Assembly: GCA_002862785.1 (NCBI GenBank)
Contig: PKDZ01000039.1
Span: 54,198 to 118,197 of the forward strand
Source of the DNA: Flavobacteriales bacterium
GTDB lineage: Bacteria > Bacteroidota > Bacteroidia > Flavobacteriales_D > Sanyastnellaceae
Direction: 5' to 3'
Length of the DNA stretch: 64,000 bases
Shown: positions 55,489-62,348 of the stretch, one piece after another
Numbering within the stretch: the stretch's first letter is position 1
Layout: each line of letters opens with the position of its first letter
Translations under genes and position numbers: made by a program
The notes under the pieces: generated by a model
What the model saw: the letters and a program-made list of their open reading frames with translations, nothing else
Database searches by the model: none
What the model was told of the DNA's origin: nothing

Positions 55489-56796
55489 TCAGCCCTTGAG
55501 AATGCGCTTGCTCATCACCTTGTCGCCGTTGATCAGGCGGATGGTGTAGAGACCGGGGCGCAGCTGGTCGAGATCCGTGAACCGGATCGGAGCGTCGAGC
55601 TGACCACCGGCGAGGGAGATCACGCGCTCGGGCATGCCCACGTGGTTCAGGAGCTGGAGGGTGGCACCGGCCTTGACCACACCACGGATCGTGATGCTGA
55701 GGCTCTCGCCGAAGGGCACCGGATAGGCACCGATCTCGAGCTCGTCGCGGCCGTCGTTCTCAGACTGCACGTCGCTGGCGTTGGCGGAGTCGACGCCAAT
55801 CGCCATGGCGAGGTTGTACTGAATGGACTGGCCATTCACGTAGAGGCGACCGAAGTTGGCGTCGCTGGCGCCCTTGGCGAGGGCCGCGATGCGGGCACCC
55901 TGCGGACAGGTCACCTTGAGCAGGACGGTCTGGTCCTTGCTGACGGCACCCTTGTCGAAGGTGAGTTGGAGCTCACCGTCGGTGACGTCTTCGCTGGTGA
56001 AGAAGCCGGTGGCGATGATGCTGTTGTCAAAGCGAAGCAGAGCGTACTCGAAGCTGAAGCCCGGCTCGACAAACGGAGTGGCGAGCTTGATCTCACCGAT
56101 CCGTCCCTTGTCACAGGCATAGAAGAGCTGCATGAAGGTCTGGCCTTCGAAGTTGAGCACACCCGTGCTGTTGCGCTGGGCAGTCACACAGTCACCTTCG
56201 ACGTTCAGGTCGAGGCCGGCAGCAGAGCGGGCATGGGCGCCGGTCGTCTGGCTGTCGTTGCCGCGGGTGCGGCCCTCATTGGCGGCGTCGAGTTCCGGCG
56301 TCGCACCGCGCAGGCCAGACGTGAACTTGAGGTTCTTGGCCTCAGGGGTGCCACCGAGGCGCACCTCGCCGATGAAGTTGGTGGCGTCGTCCGTGGCCGG
56401 CATCACGAGGCTGGCTCCGTTGTAGGCCTTGATCATGATGATGAACTCATCACCCTGCAGAGCCGGGATGGACAGGTTGTCCATGAGGAGGCTCACGCCA
56501 TTGTAATTGTCAGCCGTAAAGGTTTTCAGGGCACGCGGCGTCATGTGGGCGTCCATGACACCCATGTCGACTGTGCCGCCATTGAATTGCACGCTGGCGA
56601 TCACTTCGAGGTTGGCGATGGTGCCCTTGCCGCAAGTGCGGTACGTCTGCGACACCATGGTTTCCACGAAGATGGCCGTGTTGACCTGGTCCTGCTCCAC
56701 CTTGCACTGGATGTCATCCTGCGGGGTGGCGGCGAGGGCCGTGTTGGAGAAAAGAATGCCGAGAAGGGCAAACGAGAGGAAAGAGAAGCGAATCAT
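55489..56796 (-). CDS. Secreted T9SS type A cargo protein of unknown function with internal duplication
   Basis: Signal peptide; two related modules (SQTYRTCGKGTIANLEVIA / MQLFYACDKGRIGEIKLAT); C-terminal type A CTD GAYPVPFGESLSITIRG...LRPGLYTIRLINGDKVMSKRILKG. Confidence 0.85.
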   Translation of the reverse strand: MIRFSFLSFALLGILFSNTALAATPQDDIQCKVEQDQVNTAIFVETMVSQTYRTCGKGTIANLEVIASVQFNGGTVDMGVMDAHMTPRALKTFTADNYNGVSLLMDNLSIPALQGDEFIIMIKAYNGASLVMPATDDATNFIGEVRLGGTPEAKNLKFTSGLRGATPELDAANEGRTRGNDSQTTGAHARSAAGLDLNVEGDCVTAQRNSTGVLNFEGQTFMQLFYACDKGRIGEIKLATPFVEPGFSFEYALLRFDNSIIATGFFTSEDVTDGELQLTFDKGAVSKDQTVLLKVTCPQGARIAALAKGASDANFGRLYVNGQSIQYNLAMAIGVDSANASDVQSENDGRDELEIGAYPVPFGESLSITIRGVVKAGATLQLLNHVGMPERVISLAGGQLDAPIRFTDLDQLRPGLYTIRLINGDKVMSKRILKG

Positions 56797-56849
56797 GTTT
56801 TGAGGTATTTGTGGATTCGCCCCCCTCTACGCCCCGCGGCTCCGTGCGG

Positions 56850-56885
56850 TTTCGATTTCCTAAAAAAAAGTGGAAGAAATCGAAA
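56850..56885. repeat. Perfect 10-bp inverted repeat, 16-nt spacer
   Basis: TTTCGATTTC (56850-56859) / GAAATCGAAA (56876-56885). Confidence 0.85.
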
Positions 56886-56889
56886 TAAA

Positions 56890-56906
56890 TGACTGATTAA
56901 CAGTCA
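56890..56906. repeat. Short palindrome TGACTG-ATTAA-CAGTCA
   Basis: 6-bp perfect arms, 5-nt AT spacer; operator-like geometry. Confidence 0.8.
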
Positions 56907-56910
56907 AATA

Positions 56911-56931
56911 AAAATTCACCCTTCCTAGGGT
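56911..56931 (-). terminator. Intrinsic terminator at the end of the lpx/ABC operon
   Basis: Minus strand ACCCT-AGGA-AGGGT then GAATTTTTATTT; the stem overlaps the ABC ATPase stop codon. Confidence 0.65.
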
Positions 56932-57563
56932 CAATTGCCGATTTCGAACCGGGCCGCGTCCCTTGGATGCTCTTCCTCGTTGTGATTCGAGGCGACCACG
57001 AGGGTTCGCCCACGGCGCCATTCGCCGAGCAGGTTCGCGTACCAGGCCCGCCCATCCCGGTCCAAATGGGAGACCGGCTCGTCGAGGAAGAGGGCAGCGG
57101 CAGCGGTGGTAAAGGCGAGGGACAGCGACAGCCGCTGGCGCATCCCTGAACTCAGGTCGCGCACGCGGGAATCCGGGTGACCCTCGAGGAGGGCAAGGTG
57201 AAGGATGCCCTCGGTGTCCATGTCCGGCAGGCAGGCGCGAAAACGGCGGTGGGCCTCGATGTGTTCGCGGACAGTCAGGTCTAGAATCAGCGACTGGTCC
57301 GGGGCGCAATAGGCCATGTGTCCGGGCACGTGGTGCCGGGTGAGGTCGAGGTCCCCGCGGTGCCAAGCAACGCGGCCCTCACTCGCGGCATCGAATCCGC
57401 ACAGCATGCGGAGCAGACTGGATTTTCCACTGCCGTTGGCACCGAGAAGGACCATGGAGCTCCCGGCGGGGATGTTGAGGTCGAGGTTGCGAAGCACCCA
57501 CTGCCGCCCGTGGCGTTTGCCCAATCCCAAGGCTTCAATTTCGAGGGGGGGATCCGGCTGCAT
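56931..57563 (-). CDS. ABC transporter ATP-binding protein (no adjacent permease)
   Basis: LLGANGSGKSSLLRMLCGFDAASEGRV...VRDLSSGMRQRLSLSLAFTTAAAALFLDEPVSHLD. Confidence 0.88.
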   Translation of the reverse strand: MQPDPPLEIEALGLGKRHGRQWVLRNLDLNIPAGSSMVLLGANGSGKSSLLRMLCGFDAASEGRVAWHRGDLDLTRHHVPGHMAYCAPDQSLILDLTVREHIEAHRRFRACLPDMDTEGILHLALLEGHPDSRVRDLSSGMRQRLSLSLAFTTAAAALFLDEPVSHLDRDGRAWYANLLGEWRRGRTLVVASNHNEEEHPRDAARFEIGN

Positions 57564-58361
57564 TCAGAAGGGGCCTCGGACGATGCCCTTGTCGGAGGCC
57601 CGAATGAAGTCGAGGATGGTCCCCTTGGCGTCGCTGATGGGAAGCTCCATCTCGGCGACTTTGATGGCCTGCGACATGTTGCCGCCGGTGACGTACAGGG
57701 TCCGGTAGATGTCTTCTACGGCGCGGACGAACTCATCGGGGAAGCCTCGGCGACGAAGTCCAATCGCGTTGACCCCGATGTAGCTGAGCGGCTCCCGGGC
57801 GACCTTGACGAAAGGGGGGATGTTCTTTCGGACGAGCGAGCCGCCCGCGACGAAGGCGTGCTGACCGATGCGGACGAATTGCTGCACGGCAACCACACCC
57901 TCAATGATGACCCAGTCCTCGATGGTCACATGGCCTGCGATGTTGGCGCAGTTGGCCAGAACGCAATGGTCACCCACCACGGCATCGTGTGCCACGTGAG
58001 TGTACGCCATCAACAAGCAGTGAGACCCGACCCGCGTGGTCATCCGGTCCGTGGTGCCCCGGTTGATGGTGCAACACTCCCGAATGGTGGTGTGGTCGCC
58101 GATGACGGCCGTTGTGTTTTCACCAGCAAACTTCAGGTCTTGCGGGACTCCGCCAATCACGGCCCCGGGAAAGATGCGGCAATGACTGCCGATGCGTGAG
58201 CCGTTGAGGATGGTGGCGTTGGGGCCGATCCACGTGCCGGGGCCGATGTCGACGTCGGCCTCCACGGTCGAGAACGGGCTGATGGTCACGCCTTCGCCGA
58301 TGCGGGCGTCCGGATGGACGACAGCCATCTCCGAGATGCCGGTGGAAGCAGTGGTGTTCAT
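57564..58361 (-). CDS. lpxA: Acyl-ACP--UDP-N-acetylglucosamine O-acyltransferase
   Basis: Hexapeptide repeats; GGVPQDLKFAGENTTAVIGDHTTIRECCTINRGT...AYTHVAHDAVVGDHCVLANCANIAGHV. Confidence 0.97.
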   Translation of the reverse strand: MNTTASTGISEMAVVHPDARIGEGVTISPFSTVEADVDIGPGTWIGPNATILNGSRIGSHCRIFPGAVIGGVPQDLKFAGENTTAVIGDHTTIRECCTINRGTTDRMTTRVGSHCLLMAYTHVAHDAVVGDHCVLANCANIAGHVTIEDWVIIEGVVAVQQFVRIGQHAFVAGGSLVRKNIPPFVKVAREPLSYIGVNAIGLRRRGFPDEFVRAVEDIYRTLYVTGGNMSQAIKVAEMELPISDAKGTILDFIRASDKGIVRGPF

Positions 58362-59815
58362 GCGGAGGTGGAGCTGGGGACGCGGTCCTGGATGATCTGG
58401 GCGAGCATTTCGGCTTGTGAGACCAGCTTGTCCCCCACGAAGGCCTCTCCCGTCATGTGAACCAGGCCGCGCCGGATGGGGCTGGCGAGCTTGAGGCGGA
58501 AGAGCACGGTGTCCCCGGGAACGACCTTCTGCTTGAAGCGAACGTTGTCAATCTTCATGAAGTAGGTCGACCATTGCTCAGGGTTGTCTACTCCGCTCAG
58601 GGCGAAGATGCCCCCAACTTGGGCCATGGCCTCGATCTGCAGAACGCCGGGCATGACGGGATTGCCTGGGAAATGGCCCTGGAAGAAGGGCTCATTCATG
58701 GTCACGTTCTTCAGGCCCACGATGCTGTCGTCTGAGCGGGAGATGATTTTGTCGACCAAAAGGAACGGGTAGCGGTGAGGCAGGAGCCGTTCGATGTCGT
58801 GGATGTCGAATACCGGGGCTTCAGTCGGGTCGTAATGGGGCACGCGGTCTGTGGCCTGGCTGAGTTTTTTCAGCTCCTTCGCGAAGGACACGTTGCCGGC
58901 GTGGCCCGGGCGGGCGGCCAGGATGTGGCCTCGGATGAAGCAACCGGTCAGCGCGAGGTCCCCGATGATGTCGAGCAGTTTGTGGCGGGCGGGCTCGTTG
59001 GCGTACTGAAGCGTTGTGTTGTTGAGGACACCGGTCTTGCCGGAGTCCACGGCGAGGCCCTCCTTGCCGGCGAGGCTCGCGATGGAGGCGATTTCCTCCT
59101 CGCTGTAGGTGCGCTCGGCGAGCACGATGGCGTTGTCCAGGTCCCCGCCCTTGATGAGCCCCTGCTCGAGCAGCGCCTTGACCTCCTTGAGAAAGACAAA
59201 GGTCCGGCAGCGGCTGATGTCGGAGACGAATTGTCCCAGGTGGCGCATGCTGGCATGCTGGGTGCCGAGGACCGGGCTTCCGTAGTCGACCATCACGGTG
59301 AGGCGAAACTCATCTTGGGCCGGGGGCACGGCGAGCATTTCAACGCCGTCCTCCGAGCGGTGGGTGATGGGCTCGGTGAGGGTAATGAAATGCCGGTCGG
59401 CTTCCTGCTCTGTGGTGCCGGCCTCTTCGATGTGGGCCACGAAGGGCCAACTGCTGCCATCGAGGATGGGCACCTCTGGGCCGTCCATTTCGATCAGGGC
59501 GTTGTCGATGCCGCACCCATGCAACGCGGCGAGGAGGTGCTCCGTGGTGTGGACCCGTGCGCCGTCTTTTTCGAGCGTGGTGCCTCGACGGGTTTCCACC
59601 ACGAGGTCGCAGTCCGCTGGCACGCGAGGCGCTCCTTCGAGGTCCGTGCGCTGGAAGACATAACCGTGGTCCGGATCGGCCGGGTGCACGGTCAACCGGG
59701 TCATTTCACCGGTGTGCAGGCCGATGCCCTCGAGCGAAAAGCTCGCGCCGAGAGTGTGCTGGCGCTCACTGCGAACTGCGGGACCGTGCAGGCCAGAGGA
59801 AGAGGAGTCAGACAT
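58358..59815 (-). CDS. Bifunctional LpxC deacetylase / FabZ dehydratase fusion
   Basis: LpxC: FSLEGIGLHTGEMTRLTVHPA...TTEHLLAALHGCGIDNALIEMDGPEVPILDGSS; FabZ: LLPHRYPFLLVDKI...EPFFQGHFPGNPVMPGVLQIEAMAQVGG. Confidence 0.97.
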   Translation of the reverse strand: MSDSSSSGLHGPAVRSERQHTLGASFSLEGIGLHTGEMTRLTVHPADPDHGYVFQRTDLEGAPRVPADCDLVVETRRGTTLEKDGARVHTTEHLLAALHGCGIDNALIEMDGPEVPILDGSSWPFVAHIEEAGTTEQEADRHFITLTEPITHRSEDGVEMLAVPPAQDEFRLTVMVDYGSPVLGTQHASMRHLGQFVSDISRCRTFVFLKEVKALLEQGLIKGGDLDNAIVLAERTYSEEEIASIASLAGKEGLAVDSGKTGVLNNTTLQYANEPARHKLLDIIGDLALTGCFIRGHILAARPGHAGNVSFAKELKKLSQATDRVPHYDPTEAPVFDIHDIERLLPHRYPFLLVDKIISRSDDSIVGLKNVTMNEPFFQGHFPGNPVMPGVLQIEAMAQVGGIFALSGVDNPEQWSTYFMKIDNVRFKQKVVPGDTVLFRLKLASPIRRGLVHMTGEAFVGDKLVSQAEMLAQIIQDRVPSSTSA

Positions 59816-59818
59816 GGT

Positions 59819-60835
59819 TCAGGCGTTCTTGTTGTTGAATTCGCGAATGATGCTGCGCAGGGCGACCTGCGTTTTCTGGTGTTCGCGGATGGGCCGGGCC
59901 GGATTGCCCTGCAGGACTTGGCCGGGTTCGAGGATACTGGCGGTGACCCCGCTCTTCGCAGCAATTTTGCTGCCGTCGGCGATGCGGATGTGTCCGTTGA
60001 TGCCGACCTGGCCGCCAATCATGCAACGGGAGCCGATTTCAGTGGACCCTGCGATGCCGGTCTGAGCGGCGATGACGGTGTGGTCTCCGATGCGCACGTT
60101 GTGGGCGACCTGGATGAGGTTGTCGAGTTTGACTCCGTGGCCCAACACGGTAGAGCCGAGGGTGGCGCGGTCAATGGTGGTGCCCGCTCCGATCTCGCAA
60201 GCGTCGCCGAGGATGACGTTGCCCAGCTGCGGCACCTTTTCGTAGCCGGCATCCGTTGGGGCAAACCCGAAACCATCCGCACCCAGAATGGCGCCGGCCT
60301 GAAGGATGCAATCGTTCCCGACCACGGTGTCCGTTCCCAGCACGCAGCGAGGCCCTATCCTGCATCCTGACCCAATCCGGACGTCCCGGCCCACAATGGC
60401 GCCGGATTCAATCACGCAACCGGAACCGATGGTCGCACCCGCCCCGATGTGGCAGAGGGCCCCGATGGTGACACCGGCCTCGATGCGGGCCTCTGAATGG
60501 ACCACGGCACTGGAATCGATGGCCCCTTGAGCAGGGTGTTCCTCCAACGAGGGCGCGAAGGTTTGCATGAGCTTGGCCATGGCCGCATAGGGGTCGTCCA
60601 CCCGGATGAGGGCAGTTCCCGGCTGCAGCGATCCGCTCAGCTGGAGGGTGTCCGACACGAGCACAGCCGAGGCGCACGTGGTATACAGTTGCGGTTCATA
60701 GGCCGGATTGGCGAGGAAGGTCAGCTGGCCAGAGCTGGCGTCCTCGATGCCGGCAAAGCCGGTCAGGGAAATGCCCTGGTCGCCTTCCAGACGTCCGTCC
60801 AGCAGGGCCGCCACATCACCGATGTTCACCTCCAT
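59819..60835 (-). CDS. lpxD: UDP-3-O-(3-hydroxymyristoyl)glucosamine N-acyltransferase
   Basis: Hexapeptide repeats [33 protein letters not shown]...[57 protein letters not shown]. Confidence 0.96.
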   Translation of the reverse strand: MEVNIGDVAALLDGRLEGDQGISLTGFAGIEDASSGQLTFLANPAYEPQLYTTCASAVLVSDTLQLSGSLQPGTALIRVDDPYAAMAKLMQTFAPSLEEHPAQGAIDSSAVVHSEARIEAGVTIGALCHIGAGATIGSGCVIESGAIVGRDVRIGSGCRIGPRCVLGTDTVVGNDCILQAGAILGADGFGFAPTDAGYEKVPQLGNVILGDACEIGAGTTIDRATLGSTVLGHGVKLDNLIQVAHNVRIGDHTVIAAQTGIAGSTEIGSRCMIGGQVGINGHIRIADGSKIAAKSGVTASILEPGQVLQGNPARPIREHQKTQVALRSIIREFNNKNA

Positions 60836-60839
60836 GGCT

Positions 60840-60847
60840 CGAAATTA
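60840..60847 (-). promoter_or_regulatory. -7-like element TAATTTCG 4 nt upstream of the lpxD ATG
   Basis: Minus-strand TAATTTCG-agcc-ATG. Confidence 0.5.
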
Positions 60848-60858
60848 CGCAAGGTCGC

Positions 60859-61929
60859 TCAGGCAGGCCGGGACCGGGACGCTCCACAGGCGGCACTGAA
60901 TTCCTCAAACGCGACCGTCTGGTCCACGAGTGGCTCACCTCCCTCAGAGAGCAGAACCATGCGAACCGCTTCGGCATCGTTCTTCTTGTCCATTTTCGCC
61001 CAGGTCCACAACTCATCCGCCGGGGGAGCGGAGACCGGACAAGGGAACCGCTCCGCCAGAGCCGCCCGCATGGACAGAATCATGGACACGGCGGGCGCGT
61101 CCTCGTTCATCCGGCTGGCACTGATGGCCAGTTCGATGCCCAACCCCCAGGCGACGGCTTCTCCGTGGAGAAGGTCGTGTCCTTCCGAAATGGCCCACGA
61201 CTCGAGCGCATGGCCGGCCGTATGTCCGAGGTTGAGTTGCTTCCTGATTCCGTTGGTCTCCTCCACATCCTGACGGACGATGCTGTCCTTGATGTCCACC
61301 GATTCCCGGATGAGCTCGGCAAAGGCGGCGGAATCGAGGGGGCCATCGAGCGAAGGCAAGGCGTCCATGCGCCGGGGCATGTCCTCCAAAGGATGGGTGA
61401 GCAGCAAGTGCTTGACATGCTCTGCCATGCCCGAAAGCAAGTGCCGCGGGGGAAGGGTGTTGAGGAATTCTGGAGACAGGCTGATACCGGTAGGATGGGA
61501 AAAGGTGCCAATGCGGTTTTTGGCACCACCCAAGTTGATGCCGGTCTTGCCGCCCGCCGCGGCATCGACCATCGCCAAGAGGGTGGTGGGGATGAGCCAG
61601 AAGTTGACGCCACGCAGGTAAGTACTGGCCACGAAGGCGGAGAGATCGGTCACGGTGCCTCCACCCAACCCGATGATGGCGCTGTTCCGGTCGTACCCCG
61701 CTTCATCGAGACTGCTCCACAATGCATGGGCATGTTCAATCCGCTTGATCTCCTCACCCGCCTCAGACAGCCGGAGGAAATCTGTATGGGGCGGCAAGAG
61801 CGGGGACACCACCGGCAGACAGTGCTTCTCGGTGTTGGGGTCCATGATGACCGCGAGCCGGTTTGGCCGGGTGCGGTCAATCCAATCGAGAACCAGGTGG
61901 AGGTGCGGATCTAGTGCGGGCGTGGTCAT
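60859..61929 (-). CDS. aroB: 3-dehydroquinate synthase
   Basis: IIGLGGGTVTDLSAFVASTYLRGVNFWLIPTTLLAMVDAAAGGKTGINLGGAKNRIGTFSHP...LNLGHTAGHALES. Confidence 0.97.
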   Translation of the reverse strand: MTTPALDPHLHLVLDWIDRTRPNRLAVIMDPNTEKHCLPVVSPLLPPHTDFLRLSEAGEEIKRIEHAHALWSSLDEAGYDRNSAIIGLGGGTVTDLSAFVASTYLRGVNFWLIPTTLLAMVDAAAGGKTGINLGGAKNRIGTFSHPTGISLSPEFLNTLPPRHLLSGMAEHVKHLLLTHPLEDMPRRMDALPSLDGPLDSAAFAELIRESVDIKDSIVRQDVEETNGIRKQLNLGHTAGHALESWAISEGHDLLHGEAVAWGLGIELAISASRMNEDAPAVSMILSMRAALAERFPCPVSAPPADELWTWAKMDKKNDAEAVRMVLLSEGGEPLVDQTVAFEEFSAACGASRSRPA

Positions 61930-61987
61930 GCGGACTCAGATGCAGAGAATGAAACAAGCGGACTGGTGTCAGCCCGCTTGTTGGATG

Positions 61988-62060
61988 TGGTACCACCTGG
62001 ATTCGAACCAGGGACACATGGATTTTCAATCCATTGCTCTACCACCTGAGCTATGGTACC
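61988..62060 (-). tRNA. tRNA-Phe (anticodon GAA), CCA not encoded
   Basis: Minus strand GGTACCATAGCTCAGGTGGTAGAGCAATGGATTGAAAATCCATGTGTCCCTGGTTCGAATCCAGGTGGTACCA; complete cloverleaf. Confidence 0.97.
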
Positions 62061-62348
62061 GTGGAAGGGCCGCAAAGGTAGACAAAGTTCTCTGACCCCA
62101 ACCGTCGTTTGTGGCCTTGAATCCGAGGTGGCGTCGCTGGAGGCTTCTGACAGCGGAGATTATCCACCCCGCACCTCAAAAATCAATAAGATTCGACGAA
62201 ACCGTCTTTATCGTAGATGAAAAAAAGAAAAGAGATAAAAACATCGGCATACAGTTTGTAAGCGTCGATGATTTTCGTCAACTCTTCGATTAAATTCACA
62301 TAGTCCTCTTGCCGGGACACAAAACCGCATTTACCAAATCGCTTGACA

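Noticed and set aside
58775-60370. 531-aa plus ORF antisense to lpxC/fabZ and lpxD
   Set aside because: Shadow ORF of well-identified lipid A genes.
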